The notes under the pieces: model-generated
Database searches by the model: none
What the model saw: only the letters and a program-made list of their open reading frames with translations
What the model was told of the DNA's origin: nothing
Assembly (NCBI RefSeq): GCF_009935865.1
Contig: NZ_QWEL01000002.1
Span: 62,001 to 126,000 of the forward strand
Length of the DNA stretch: 64,000 bases
Source: Odoribacter sp. Z80
GTDB taxonomy: Bacteria > Bacteroidota > Bacteroidia > Bacteroidales > Marinifilaceae
Direction of reading: 5' to 3'
Shown here: piece by piece, positions 33,051-43,072 of the stretch
Position numbering within the stretch: the stretch's first letter is position 1
Layout of the letters: each line of letters opens with the position of its first letter
Position numbers and translations under genes: made by a program

Positions 33051-34376
33051 CTATTTTCTAAAGCGAGCAACTGTTGATTCATTGATCCAGTCACCAATCT
33101 TCACGGTAGAGCCTTCTGATATGCTCCGGAAGAAAGCCTCTTCTTTGCTGGGGAAATGGGGCGAATAATCGCCGATCAATTTATTCGCTTCCTCCGCAAC
33201 AGAAGGATCGACCTGTTTCGCCTTCATAAATTTATCCACGGCTAGCCAGTAAACAGAAGCATGGTCAAAAGCATCCTCTCCGTATTGAGGTGCATAGGAA
33301 GCATAAGTTCTCCCCAGCATGATATAAGCCTGTCCGGATTTCGGATTCAGTTTCAACACTTCCAGCAAATTGGCTTTCGCTGCCACATACTGTTTTTTGG
33401 CCTGTTTCACTTTAGCCATCCACATATAATAATCAGCCTTAGACGGATCCGAGTCCTCTGCTTTATCAATAGCCTCTTTCAGATAAGTTTCCGTTTTATC
33501 AAACTCCTGACGTTTCAGGAACATCATAGCCAAACTATAAGCCGCATCCGCAGTGGGGTCTAAAGAGTATAATTTTTCAGCTACCTTTGCATACAAAGGC
33601 AAATCAACACATTCATACCGCCGCAATAAGGTAGAAATAGATTTCAGGTTTTCCACATCTTCGGGCTTTGCATCGAAACTCTCCGACAACAAACGGTTCA
33701 ACGTCTCACAATCGGCAACTCCGGAGTTAAAAAACAAACCGTTAATTCGTTCTTTCATTTCCATAAAAGATTCCGGTTTCTTGCTATTTTTAGAAGCCTC
33801 ATCAATATAAGAACCCACCCTCATGTAAAGATTGATATAATCGTCTTTACTCAAATCTTCACTTTTCAACAAATCACCGGCTACAAAAAACAGCATCTGT
33901 ACTGTCACCGGATGGGATTTCACACCTTCCATTTCAAAAGATTTGGATAAATACCCGTAAGCTTCCTTCTGGGTCTGACTGTCTTTTTTGCCGAAACGCA
34001 CCAAGTCAGCACCCTTCTTTCCCAGAATATAGCCCTCTCCGTAACGGGGATGGTTCCCGAAATATTTAATCCTTTGATCATACAACATCATCAACGTGTC
34101 AATGTAAGCCGGATTCTTGGTCTGCTGATACATATAAGCCAGAATATCTTCTCCGCTCGAATAAGTCCGCATCTGAAATGCCGGTGCATTATGAAACACA
34201 TACCTCCACGCAGGCAATGCATCTTTATAATTCTTTTGCTTCACAAATTCATTGTAAATGGAAGCATTTTCTATTGTTTGCGCACTATCCAGACCATATT
34301 TTGCATCCAAAGTCTGAGCTTTTGCCATTCCTCCCATCAAGCAAAATCCGAATGCTAAAGCAACAATTTTTTTCAT
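33051..34376 (-). CDS. exported tetratricopeptide repeat protein
   Basis: A 441-aa protein with a Sec signal peptide (cleaved after MAKA) and a mainly helical body. TPR units are clear between residues about 230 and 390 (ADAAYSLAMMFLKRQEFDKTE; ADYYMWMAKVKQAKKQYVAAKANL; GQAYIMLGRTYASY). Function unknown; the same TPR-LptC-CNNM order recurs in Bacteroidetes. Its promoter box lies at 34456-34449, and it is probably the first gene of TPR-lptC-CNNM. Confidence 0.8.
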   Translation of the reverse strand: MKKIVALAFGFCLMGGMAKAQTLDAKYGLDSAQTIENASIYNEFVKQKNYKDALPAWRYVFHNAPAFQMRTYSSGEDILAYMYQQTKNPAYIDTLMMLYDQRIKYFGNHPRYGEGYILGKKGADLVRFGKKDSQTQKEAYGYLSKSFEMEGVKSHPVTVQMLFFVAGDLLKSEDLSKDDYINLYMRVGSYIDEASKNSKKPESFMEMKERINGLFFNSGVADCETLNRLLSESFDAKPEDVENLKSISTLLRRYECVDLPLYAKVAEKLYSLDPTADAAYSLAMMFLKRQEFDKTETYLKEAIDKAEDSDPSKADYYMWMAKVKQAKKQYVAAKANLLEVLKLNPKSGQAYIMLGRTYASYAPQYGEDAFDHASVYWLAVDKFMKAKQVDPSVAEEANKLIGDYSPHFPSKEEAFFRSISEGSTVKIGDWINESTVARFRK

Positions 34377-34448
34377 GTCGTCTTATTTTATAATCTTGAT
34401 TATTGTGTTATTATTCATCTTCTCTTCCCCCCCAGAACGTCTATTGGG

Positions 34449-34456
34449 CAAAAATA
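34449..34456 (-). promoter_or_regulatory. -7 box of the TPR-lptC-CNNM operon
   Basis: TATTTTTG on the minus strand, exact TAnnTTTG, about 73 nt before the start; no convincing -33 element. Confidence 0.5.
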
Positions 34457-34503
34457 TTACTATTTTTTTTAATTTCCGCCGGACAAAACAAATAATTTAA
34501 GAA

Positions 34504-35235
34504 TTAGTCGTTATTTTTAATAAAACTCAATATTCCGTTTAAGCCTATAAATCCAAGGATCTCACAAAAAACGGCATCCCCGCAAAACGCTTTTTTCAAA
34601 AAGCAGTTATTCCCTCCTGTCACAACCACCTGTCCTATTCCATTATCTTGCTTAAACCGCCGGATATAACTTTCTACCTCAAAAAGCATACCATCCATTA
34701 CTCCATTCCGGATAGCTTCCTCCGTATTTTTCCCCATCCCCCCATATTCCATCCGGGGAGCCACCAGAGGCAACTTTGCCGTATATTCCTGCAATCCCCT
34801 GAATCTCATTTCCAGCCCGGGCGAAATATTACCCCCGAGAAAAACGCCATCTGGACTGACATAATTGAAAGTCATGCAAGTACCGGAATCAATGACCAAC
34901 AACGGTTGTCCGGGGTACAATGCCATAGCTCCCACACAAATTGCAATCCGGTCAAAACCCAATGTCGCAGGTGTAGAATAGCCGATTCTCAAAGGTAACT
35001 TCAGATGAGCAGAAGCTTCCGTATAACTGTCTGCAGATTTCTGCAACAGCATCCGGAGTTCCTGGGTAATCTGACCGCTTCCGGACAAAAACAAGTGGAG
35101 GGGCACACCACGGCTCTTCCATTTCTTGAGGTCCTCCGTCAAATCATCCGCCTGATACTTTGCTTCCAGGAACTGGCCTCCCTCAAAAAAAGCATATTTT
35201 ATCCGCGTATTACCGACATCCACCACTAAATTCAT
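34504..35235 (-). CDS. coaX: type III pantothenate kinase
   Basis: A 243-aa ASKHA-fold kinase catalysing the first step of coenzyme A synthesis. The phosphate-1 motif is DVGNTRIKYAFFEGG at the N-terminus, the phosphate-2 motif with catalytic Asp is VIDSGTCMTFNYV, and GGNISPGLEMRFRGL binds pantothenate. Length is normal. It lies 14 nt after mfd on the same strand and is probably read from the mfd promoter; no terminator is visible before the next gene. Confidence 0.95.
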   Translation of the reverse strand: MNLVVDVGNTRIKYAFFEGGQFLEAKYQADDLTEDLKKWKSRGVPLHLFLSGSGQITQELRMLLQKSADSYTEASAHLKLPLRIGYSTPATLGFDRIAICVGAMALYPGQPLLVIDSGTCMTFNYVSPDGVFLGGNISPGLEMRFRGLQEYTAKLPLVAPRMEYGGMGKNTEEAIRNGVMDGMLFEVESYIRRFKQDNGIGQVVVTGGNNCFLKKAFCGDAVFCEILGFIGLNGILSFIKNND

Positions 35236-35249
35236 ATTTCATTATTCTT

Positions 35250-38200
35250 TTAGGCATTCTTTATAAATTCCCACATTTTCCCAACCCACTTTGCCATCTT
35301 GGATATATTGGTTATTTCTGTAAATACAAGGATCAGTTTATTATTCCGTTCACTCAAACGGCAAGGCAATACTTGTTTTTGAACAAATTGAAGGACACCT
35401 GAAAAAACAGAAGACTGATAAAAAGGAGAAGTTTGTTCTCCTACAAAATACATCGTCATCCTGCCATTCTTCACAAACAAACGTTCTATTCCCAAATCAA
35501 GGCAATAGCGTCTTACCCTCACTACATCCATCAATCCGAGAACCTGCACCGGCAACTCCCCGAAACGGTCCCTCAGTTCTTTTTCAAATTTAGCCAATCC
35601 GGATTCGTCAGGAATATTATCCAGTTCGCGGTACAACCGGACACGCTCACTGACATTCTCGACATAAGTATCCGGTATCAATACTTCGAAATCCGATTCT
35701 ATGGCACAATCCGTGACATACGCCTTGTGCTTCTCCCCGCTTTCAGACTGTAAATCCGGAAATTCTTCCTCCCGCAATTCAAGCAAGGCTTCATTCAGGA
35801 TACGCTGATAAGTCTCATAACCTATTTCGGCAATGAAACCGGATTGTTCCGCCCCGAGGATATTTCCGGCTCCCCGGATATCCAAATCCTGCATGGCAAT
35901 ATTAAAACCACTACCCAGACCACTGAAATCTTCTATTGCTTTTAACCGGCGACGAGCGTCCGGATTCACCATATCCAAAGGCGGCGTCAACAAATAACAA
36001 AAAGCTTTTTTATTGGACCGTCCCACCCGTCCCCGCAATTGGTGTAAATCACTCAACCCGTAATTCTGGGCCTGATTAATAATCATAGTATTAGCATTGG
36101 GAATATCCAATCCCGATTCGATAATAGTCGTTGCAATCAACACATCATAATCTCCCCGGACAAAATCATGCATCACCTTCTCCAGCTCTTCTCCCTCCAT
36201 CTGCCCATGAGCAACACACGTCTTCACCTGGGGTATAATCCGTTGCAACATGCCCTGTATATCCCGGATGGTATCGACCCGGTTATGAATAAAAAACACC
36301 TGTCCGTTTCGGGACAACTCATAAAGAATAACCTCCTTTATCAATTGTTCGTCAAAGCGGTGCAATTCAGTAACGATAGGATAACGGTTAGGCGGAGGAG
36401 TCCGGATAATCGACATATCCCGTGCTCCCATCAGCGAGAACTGTAAAGTCCGGGGAATCGGAGTAGCCGTCATCGTTAAAGTATCTACATTCAACTTCAG
36501 CTTTTTCAACTTTTCTTTCACTCCCACACCGAATTTCTGTTCTTCATCAATAATCAGCAGGCCTAAATCTTTGAATTCGACATCTTTACTTGTCAGCCGG
36601 TGTGTGCCGATAATAATATCCACCTTCCCCGCTTTCAAATCACTCAGGGTCTTTTTTATCTCCCCGCTTTTTTTCATACGGCTGACATATTCCACCCGGC
36701 AAGGCATACCCTCCAATCGTTTCAGGAAAGTATTATAATGCTGATATGCCAATACGGTTGTAGGCACAAGCACCGCCACCTGCTTATTATCTGCAACCGC
36801 CTTAAAAGCCGCCCGGATCGCCACTTCAGTCTTTCCGAACCCCACATCCCCGCAAACCAACCGGTCCATCACCAAGGGTTTTTCCATATCTGTTTTTACC
36901 GCTTCAATCGCTTTCATCTGATCCGGAGTTTCTTCATACATAAAAGAAACTTCCATCTCTTCCTGCAAATAACTGTCTTTAGAAAAAGCAAAAGCAGGTT
37001 CCTGCTTCCGCCGGGCATACAAAGCAATCAATTCACGGGCAATATCCTTCACCCGGCTCTTGGTCTTTTGCTTCAGCTTATTCCAGGCATCTCCTCCCAG
37101 CTTATTGACCACCGGGGCCACTCCATCCTTGCCTTTATATTTTGAGATTTTGTGTAAAGAATGCAATCCTACATACAACTCCGAATTATTCTTGTACACC
37201 AACCGAATGGCTTCCTGTTCGTTACCGTCATTATTAATTTTTACGAGACCTCCGAAACGCCCGATACCGTGGTCTATATGTACCACATAATCTCCCGGAT
37301 GAAGATTCTGCAACTCGCTTAAAGTAATGGATTCCCTGCCTTGGCGGATTCGGGTGGTCTGCAAACGGTATTTATGATAACGGTCGAAAATCTGATGCTC
37401 AGTGTAAACACAAATCTTCTCATTTTCATCCGAAAATCCTTCATGAATTACTCCTTCCACCCACGTTAAATTGATTTCAAAACCCTTATCCGCAAAAATA
37501 TCACGAATACGCTGAATCTGCATCTCGTTATTCGAACAGATATACAATTTATAGCCATTCGCCTGACGAGACTGCAACGTCTCACCTAATAAATCGAAAT
37601 GCTTATTAGTAGGAGGCTGCGGTTCACATCCCACATCAATCGTCTCGCCACGGAAATACACATCCGGTCCCCATTCCACCACCGGACAAAGGTCTATATA
37701 ACGCATCAACTCTTCACTGCCGGTAATCAATCCGTCCTCCGCGTCTGCCTGCAACGCTTTTACCCGGTCGTGCAGAAACATACCATTTTTTATCCACCAA
37801 ACCGGCTTTTCCGAAAAATACGCAAACAAATCCGTCTGCTGATAAGCCGCATTTTCTGTACTACCGCTTAAATCAGGAACCACAGAGACCTTCTCCACCC
37901 GTTGAGCAGACAACTGGGTTTCCACATCAAAAAAACGGACAGACTCTACTTCATCACCAAAAAAATCTATGCGAACCGGTTGCTCTTCAGCAAAAGAATA
38001 AACGTCTACAATAGACCCCCTTATTGAAAACTGACCGGGTTCGTACACAAAATCATTCCGCTCAAAACCATACTCCATCAAAAGACTTTCAACAAAAGAA
38101 ATGGATAATTTATCCCCCTGATGCACCACCATAGACATCTCATCCAATATCTTCCGGTCCACCACCCGTTCTGCCAACGCCTCCGGATAGGTAATCAGGG

Positions 38201-38558
38201 TATCTATCATCCCTTTGCTCAGATTATTCAGGACTTCGGTCCGGACCAGCACCGAATCATGGTCTTTTTCCTCTTCCCGCATCAACCGGCGGTAAGAAGA
38301 AGGCAGAAAAACCACTTGTTTTTCCTCGGCATAAGAAAGTACATCATTATAAAAATAGGCCGCTTCCTCCCGGTCATTCAAAACAACAACCCGGAGTCCC
38401 GGACGGGCTATCCGCATAGCCCCGATAATTAACGGAGTAACAGAACCGGCATTGTTCAACAGCTTATATTTCCTGTCGCCTGCTGAAACCAACCTGGCAG
38501 TCAGTTTGTCCACGACCTTTGCAAACCGGTATTCTTGCAGTAAATCCTTTGTATTCAC
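35250..38558 (-). CDS. mfd: transcription-repair coupling factor Mfd
   Basis: A full-length Mfd of about 1102 aa that removes stalled RNA polymerase and recruits UvrA. Order: UvrB-like N-terminal region, polymerase-interacting domain (LHPGDYVVHIDHGIGRFGG), RecG-like helicase with Walker A GDVGFGKTEVA and DEEQKFGV, motif VI RGRVGRSNKKAFCYLL, and C-terminal TRCF domain. I place the start at GTG 38558 (MNTKDLLQEYRF, like other Bacteroidetes Mfd). The longer frame starts with a TTG at 38585 that is itself part of the promoter -7 box. Confidence 0.96.
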   Translation of the reverse strand: MNTKDLLQEYRFAKVVDKLTARLVSAGDRKYKLLNNAGSVTPLIIGAMRIARPGLRVVVLNDREEAAYFYNDVLSYAEEKQVVFLPSSYRRLMREEEKDHDSVLVRTEVLNNLSKGMIDTLITYPEALAERVVDRKILDEMSMVVHQGDKLSISFVESLLMEYGFERNDFVYEPGQFSIRGSIVDVYSFAEEQPVRIDFFGDEVESVRFFDVETQLSAQRVEKVSVVPDLSGSTENAAYQQTDLFAYFSEKPVWWIKNGMFLHDRVKALQADAEDGLITGSEELMRYIDLCPVVEWGPDVYFRGETIDVGCEPQPPTNKHFDLLGETLQSRQANGYKLYICSNNEMQIQRIRDIFADKGFEINLTWVEGVIHEGFSDENEKICVYTEHQIFDRYHKYRLQTTRIRQGRESITLSELQNLHPGDYVVHIDHGIGRFGGLVKINNDGNEQEAIRLVYKNNSELYVGLHSLHKISKYKGKDGVAPVVNKLGGDAWNKLKQKTKSRVKDIARELIALYARRKQEPAFAFSKDSYLQEEMEVSFMYEETPDQMKAIEAVKTDMEKPLVMDRLVCGDVGFGKTEVAIRAAFKAVADNKQVAVLVPTTVLAYQHYNTFLKRLEGMPCRVEYVSRMKKSGEIKKTLSDLKAGKVDIIIGTHRLTSKDVEFKDLGLLIIDEEQKFGVGVKEKLKKLKLNVDTLTMTATPIPRTLQFSLMGARDMSIIRTPPPNRYPIVTELHRFDEQLIKEVILYELSRNGQVFFIHNRVDTIRDIQGMLQRIIPQVKTCVAHGQMEGEELEKVMHDFVRGDYDVLIATTIIESGLDIPNANTMIINQAQNYGLSDLHQLRGRVGRSNKKAFCYLLTPPLDMVNPDARRRLKAIEDFSGLGSGFNIAMQDLDIRGAGNILGAEQSGFIAEIGYETYQRILNEALLELREEEFPDLQSESGEKHKAYVTDCAIESDFEVLIPDTYVENVSERVRLYRELDNIPDESGLAKFEKELRDRFGELPVQVLGLMDVVRVRRYCLDLGIERLFVKNGRMTMYFVGEQTSPFYQSSVFSGVLQFVQKQVLPCRLSERNNKLILVFTEITNISKMAKWVGKMWEFIKNA

Positions 38559-38582
38559 CTTCCCCTTACTAATTAAACTTCG

Positions 38583-38613
38583 CAAAGTTATATGGATTTA
38601 TGAATATTACCAA
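38583..38613 (-). promoter_or_regulatory. promoter of mfd-coaX
   Basis: Minus strand TTG (38613-38611), 20 nt, TAACTTTG (38590-38583): a clean consensus. The start site falls near 38577, after the TTG codon at 38585. Confidence 0.85.
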
Positions 38614-38616
38614 CAC

Positions 38617-38658
38617 CAAAGCCGCCCAAAAGGATTGGTTACCTTTCCGACGGCTTTG
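38617..38658 (-). terminator. hairpin between the glycerol operon and mfd
   Basis: CAAAGCCG and CGGCTTTG pair over 8 bp (38617-38624 with 38651-38658), with an inner AAAGG/CCTTT stem of 5 bp. No T-run follows; it ends 3 nt before the mfd -33 element. Either terminator of the porin gene or a promoter-flanking structure. Confidence 0.55.
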
Positions 38659-38681
38659 TCTGACCACCTGAATAAAATTCG

Positions 38682-39818
38682 TTAATTAAAGAATACCTGA
38701 ATACGTCCGGAAATAAAATTGAAATTTTCTTCACCGTTCAAAGCACATTTATTCATGTGTGCAAAATTGTAATTCAAACGCAAACGAATAAACTCCTTCC
38801 AGTAATAATTACACCCCACCGTTATCTGTTGCTGCTGGCCACCGTAAATTTCTGCATTCGAATTGCTCAGGTCCAGGCAAGAATAGCGCAGGGCAAACTC
38901 CAAAGAGCCTGGCCCAGGCAATGCATAGCGGGCCCAGGAAGTGGAATAAGCGTAACTGTTACCGACAGCTATCACTCCTACCTGGGCATAAGTCCCCCAG
39001 GCTCGGTACCGGGGTTGGTGTTGGTTCCGGTCAGTCTGCACGTAAAAATATTCACTTTGCAAACTGACATGCCCCACAGCCGCTATCAACTCACCGGCAG
39101 CCTTGACCGAATTTTTAGCATCCGGAACGGTAGCCTCAACAAATTTGGTAGAGTTCACCATGCTGCCCAAATTAGCTCCATAACTGACCGAACGTACCGC
39201 CCCATCCTTGGTTGCATCCGGAACCCGGAAAGTGGCGGCAGCACCGGCATGAAATATTTTACCCCTCTCTTTCAACGGGTTATACACCAAACGGGCGGTT
39301 ACAGCATATCCGTCATTCCCTTTATAATCCAGACGCTGATCAAAATGGGTATCTCCGAAAACACCGGCGGCATACCAGAAATTCTTGCACCATCCGATAT
39401 ACTCCAAACCCAGTTTTCGGCCGGGAGCAAAAGCTTCCGTCACACATCCGGCATTGATAAAACGAATGTTTCCCGAACTTTCCATATAATCAATACCGAA
39501 CGGTTCTGCAAAATGTCCCACTCTGGCATAAGAATTTTCCTGAAAATTATACTGAATAAAAATATCCTTCAAAGAAATCCCTTTCTTAGCAAAACCGATG
39601 TCTATCTTTCCGGTAAAATCCCCGTATTTCCCGCTCACTCCCAGGCGCAAATCACTGATCGTAGCTCCGCTGCCCAAATGAGTCTTATCTTTAAAGAATG
39701 CCGTACCGTCAAAATAGACACGTCCGCTCACCACCCCCTGCAATTTTTCCGGCAAGACTTGTCCGAACGCCAAAGTCCCCGTCAATAATATAGCAGAGGC
39801 AAACACAAATTTTTTCAT
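38682..39818 (-). CDS. phosphate-selective porin (OprO/OprP family)
   Basis: A 378-aa outer membrane beta-barrel. Signal peptide MKKFVFASAILLTGTLAFG; body of amphipathic strands with family features SDLRLGVSGKYGDFTGKIDIGF and EPFGIDYMESSGNIRF, ending in an aromatic residue (IQVFFN). OprP-type porins pass phosphate or other anions. ATG 39818 is chosen over an upstream TTG at 39824. It follows the exported HAD phosphatase by 2 nt and is the last gene of the glycerol operon, so it may admit glycerol phosphates. Confidence 0.88.
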   Translation of the reverse strand: MKKFVFASAILLTGTLAFGQVLPEKLQGVVSGRVYFDGTAFFKDKTHLGSGATISDLRLGVSGKYGDFTGKIDIGFAKKGISLKDIFIQYNFQENSYARVGHFAEPFGIDYMESSGNIRFINAGCVTEAFAPGRKLGLEYIGWCKNFWYAAGVFGDTHFDQRLDYKGNDGYAVTARLVYNPLKERGKIFHAGAAATFRVPDATKDGAVRSVSYGANLGSMVNSTKFVEATVPDAKNSVKAAGELIAAVGHVSLQSEYFYVQTDRNQHQPRYRAWGTYAQVGVIAVGNSYAYSTSWARYALPGPGSLEFALRYSCLDLSNSNAEIYGGQQQQITVGCNYYWKEFIRLRLNYNFAHMNKCALNGEENFNFISGRIQVFFN

Positions 39819-39820
39819 AC

Positions 39821-40789
39821 TCAATACCCGATTACAATTTTATCCGTTTTCGCATTCGCAACGTTTTTCTTTACCCCCCATTCACCGGTCACATACTGAT
39901 AATCTCCCTCCGGCACATCATTGCAATACACGGTAATGGCACGCGGATCGTTGTCCCAGTACTGCTTTACGGTCTTGTTACCCATCTCTTTTTCAACCTT
40001 TTTGTCATCCGGATTTACAATCAGTTTCAACCCCACGGAAGTATTCATTAACTCCATATCTCCCCGGCTGTTCCCCCCTGCAAACAAAGGTTTGGTTTTG
40101 ATAAACGTATTCACCACCTCCGCTTTTCCATTATCTTGCGGAACCGGATAGACCAACTGTCCGGTAGTCACTCCGTCTGCCGTGACCAAAGATTTTACCC
40201 CCAGAATACGTTCCTGCGGTATTCCCAATTGTTCCGCACAAAATTTCTCATACAAAAACTCCGGCGAAGCGGTCACTATCCATACCTCAAAATCATAATC
40301 CTTCAGATTAGCCAACAACTGCTTCATTTCAGGATACATCTTATTCTGGTATTTTTCCTGAAACATCACATGGCCGATTTCAGCAATCTCTTCCGGAGTC
40401 AGGCCCGATAAAAATTGAATACGGTTTTGAACATACTCTACCCCCACATTATTTCCATGCAATAATTTATCTACAATAGCCATCTTCTCTTTGGACCTCT
40501 TATCGGACTTGCCCGCATAGTTTTTTTGAGCAAATTCATACAAGGCTTCATCTGCCAGATAATAAGGAACCTGCCCGAATAAGGTGCCATCGCAGTCGAA
40601 AACAGCCACTTTACGGATTTTCATCGGTACGGTAGAATCGAAAAAAGCTTCCAATTGAGCATTTGTCTCATCGGAAAAACCTTTTACCGGTTTATAACTG
40701 TAACTCTGTGCTCCCGCATACATCAGGGAAGTAACTAACCAAACCAAGGTTATCCCTGCTTTACGAATTTTAACGAACATTTCCATCAT
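39821..40789 (-). CDS. exported HAD-family phosphatase in the glycerol operon
   Basis: A 322-aa HAD hydrolase with a Sec signal peptide (FVKIRKAGITLVWLVTSLMYAGAQS), so periplasmic. Motif I is VFDCDGTLFG, motif II VTASPEFLYEKF, and the last motif GGNSRGDMELM. The layout is close to bacterial phosphorylcholine phosphatases and phosphoserine-phosphatase-like enzymes. Placed between glpF and an anion porin, it probably frees glycerol or choline from phosphomonoesters; inference. ATG 40789 (MMEMF) is preferred over the TTG at 40825, which would overlap glpF. Confidence 0.87.
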   Translation of the reverse strand: MMEMFVKIRKAGITLVWLVTSLMYAGAQSYSYKPVKGFSDETNAQLEAFFDSTVPMKIRKVAVFDCDGTLFGQVPYYLADEALYEFAQKNYAGKSDKRSKEKMAIVDKLLHGNNVGVEYVQNRIQFLSGLTPEEIAEIGHVMFQEKYQNKMYPEMKQLLANLKDYDFEVWIVTASPEFLYEKFCAEQLGIPQERILGVKSLVTADGVTTGQLVYPVPQDNGKAEVVNTFIKTKPLFAGGNSRGDMELMNTSVGLKLIVNPDDKKVEKEMGNKTVKQYWDNDPRAITVYCNDVPEGDYQYVTGEWGVKKNVANAKTDKIVIGY

Positions 40790-40808
40790 AGTAAAATTAT
40801 TGTTTGAT

Positions 40809-41546
40809 TTAAAATACCAGCACAAAGGCTGCGGCAGCCATCAGACTGCCCAAAACAGGCCCTACAACAGGAACCCAGCTATATTCCCAACCACTCGGTC
40901 CCTTTCCCCGGATAGGCAACAGAAAATGGGCAAAACGCGGAGGCAGGTCCCGGGCCGGATTAATAGCATAACCGGTAGTCCCTCCCAACGACATGCCTAT
41001 TGCCATAATCAAGAAAGTAACAGGAAAAGCCCCTAAAGAACCCATCCCGATTTCAGGCGTGTTCTCACCAATGGTAAAAGCCAAAATCACAAAAACCAAC
41101 AGAAAAGTGCCTACCCCCTCGCAAAACAGATTCCGGGGTTTATTCATAATCGCAGGCATGGTACAAAAAGTGGCGAGCTTAGTAGCGGAGTCATCGGTAA
41201 TATCGTAATGGTCTTTATAAAAAAGATAAACCAGCACAGCCCCGGCAAAACCACCCAATAACTGGGCTGCAATATAAGCCGGAACAAAAGCCCACGGGAA
41301 TACCCCTGCAGCAGCCAGTCCGATTGAAACAGCCGGATTCAGGTGAGCCCCGGAATAAGGACCTGCAATAAATACGCCGCACATTACAGCAAATCCCCAG
41401 GCCATTGTAATCACCACCCAACCTCCGTTATATCCCTTCGAACCTTTCAGAATATTGGAAGCGACAACCCCATCACCCAACAGAATCAAAACAGCTGTAC
41501 CGATAAACTCAAACCATGCTTTCACGCATAACGAACAATCTATCAT
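40809..41546 (-). CDS. glpF: glycerol facilitator (aquaglyceroporin)
   Basis: A 245-aa inner membrane channel of the MIP family. Both NPA boxes are present: GAHLNPAVSIG and GYAINPARDLPPR. The Asp after the second NPAR is the hallmark of glycerol-conducting GlpF rather than water-only aquaporins. Six hydrophobic spans are visible. Start ATG 41546 has AAAGGGAA eight bases upstream; the longer frame begins with TTG at 41579. It follows glpK by 36 nt. Confidence 0.95.
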   Translation of the reverse strand: MIDCSLCVKAWFEFIGTAVLILLGDGVVASNILKGSKGYNGGWVVITMAWGFAVMCGVFIAGPYSGAHLNPAVSIGLAAAGVFPWAFVPAYIAAQLLGGFAGAVLVYLFYKDHYDITDDSATKLATFCTMPAIMNKPRNLFCEGVGTFLLVFVILAFTIGENTPEIGMGSLGAFPVTFLIMAIGMSLGGTTGYAINPARDLPPRFAHFLLPIRGKGPSGWEYSWVPVVGPVLGSLMAAAAFVLVF

Positions 41547-41582
41547 TTTATTCCCTTTAGCAAGTAAAACCTCGTACAACCG

Positions 41583-43070
41583 TCAATCAGGATTCAATAC
41601 CTTTCTTATGGCATTATTCCATCCCGCCTTAGCCTTATCCATTTTTTCAGGCTCTCCGGCAGGCTCAAACCGGCGGTCTGCCTGCCATTGTTTCTTTATA
41701 TCGTCTATACTGGGCCAGTACCCGACAGCCAGACCCGCCAGATAAGCAGCCCCCAAGGCTGTCGTCTCTATAATTTTCGGACGGATAACAACAGATTCCA
41801 AAATATCAGCCTGGAACTGCATCAGTAGATTATTAGCCGCAGCACCTCCGTCCACCCGGAGTTCTTTCAATTCTATTTCCGAATCCTTTTGCATGGCATT
41901 CACGACATCCATCGTCTGATAAGCGATGCCTTCCAAAGCAGCCCGGGCAATATGGGCTGCCGTAGTACCCCGGCTAATACCGGAAATGGCTCCCCGGACA
42001 TATTGATTCCAATACGGAGCGGCCAAACCAGTCAATGCCGGCACAAAATATACGCCTCCCGTATCAGGTACCTGTTTAGCCAGGCCCTCAATTTCCGAAG
42101 AAGAGCGAATAATACCCAATCCATCCCGCAACCACTGAACAATAGCCCCTCCGACAAAAATACTGCCTTCCAACGCATAAGTCACTTTATCTCCTATCTT
42201 CCACGCAATAGTCGCCAACAAGTTGTTTTTTGAATAAACCGGCTTATCCCCGCTATTCATTAAAAGGAAACAACCGGTACCATAAGTGTTTTTTACCATC
42301 CCGGGATCAACACACATCTGACCGAACAAAGCGGCCTGCTGATCTCCGGCAATGCCGGCAATCGGTACCTTATGAGCAAAAAGAGTGGTTTTCGTATGCC
42401 CGTAAATCTCACTGGAAGACTTTACCTCCGGTAGCATAGCCGCCGGAATATCAAACAAATCCAACAAATCCTCATCCCAGCACAACCGATGGATATTATA
42501 CAACATCGTACGGGAAGCGTTCGTCACGTCCGTCACATGTACTTCTCCCCGGGTAAGCCGCCATATCAGCCAGGTATCAACCGTTCCGAACATCAATCTC
42601 CCCTGTTCAGCCTTTTGCCGTGCTCCTTCCACATGGTCCAGAATCCATTTTATTTTGGTAGCGCTAAAATAAGCATCAATGATCAAACCGGTCCTTTCCC
42701 GGATAAACTCCGTCTTCCCCTCAGCTTTCAGCGCATCACAATAAGCAGCAGTACGCCGGTCCTGCCATACAATCGCATTATATACCACTTCCCCCGTATC
42801 CCTGTCCCACACAATTGTCGTTTCCCGTTGATTGGTGATTCCGATAGCTGCAATATCCAACCCGTTGATTCCAATGGAAGCAATCGCCCCGGCAATGACC
42901 GATGCCTGAGAAGACCAGATTTCCTGAGGATCTTGTTCTACCCAACCGGACTGTGGAAAAATCTGCCTGAACTCCTTCTGAGCAACCGCTTTCACTTCTC
43001 CTTTCTGATCAAAAACAATAGCCCTGGAACTACTTGTACCTTGATCCAGCGATAATATATATTGTTTCAT
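41583..43070 (-). CDS. glpK: glycerol kinase
   Basis: A 495-aa FGGY kinase that converts glycerol to glycerol 3-phosphate. N-terminal [16 protein letters not shown] is the phosphate-1 motif; the middle holds the FGGY signatures ([36 protein letters not shown]), and the end [20 protein letters not shown] 43070 gives the usual N-terminus; a GTG at 43076 overlapping the glpD stop is the alternative. It lies directly between glpD and glpF. Confidence 0.97.
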   Translation of the reverse strand: MKQYILSLDQGTSSSRAIVFDQKGEVKAVAQKEFRQIFPQSGWVEQDPQEIWSSQASVIAGAIASIGINGLDIAAIGITNQRETTIVWDRDTGEVVYNAIVWQDRRTAAYCDALKAEGKTEFIRERTGLIIDAYFSATKIKWILDHVEGARQKAEQGRLMFGTVDTWLIWRLTRGEVHVTDVTNASRTMLYNIHRLCWDEDLLDLFDIPAAMLPEVKSSSEIYGHTKTTLFAHKVPIAGIAGDQQAALFGQMCVDPGMVKNTYGTGCFLLMNSGDKPVYSKNNLLATIAWKIGDKVTYALEGSIFVGGAIVQWLRDGLGIIRSSSEIEGLAKQVPDTGGVYFVPALTGLAAPYWNQYVRGAISGISRGTTAAHIARAALEGIAYQTMDVVNAMQKDSEIELKELRVDGGAAANNLLMQFQADILESVVIRPKIIETTALGAAYLAGLAVGYWPSIDDIKKQWQADRRFEPAGEPEKMDKAKAGWNNAIRKVLNPD

Positions 43071-43072
43071 GC

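Noticed and set aside
38757-39788. Open frame of 343 codons on the plus strand opposite the porin gene
   Set aside because: It is antisense to a convincing outer membrane porin, has no recognisable domain and its composition is that of a mirrored coding strand.
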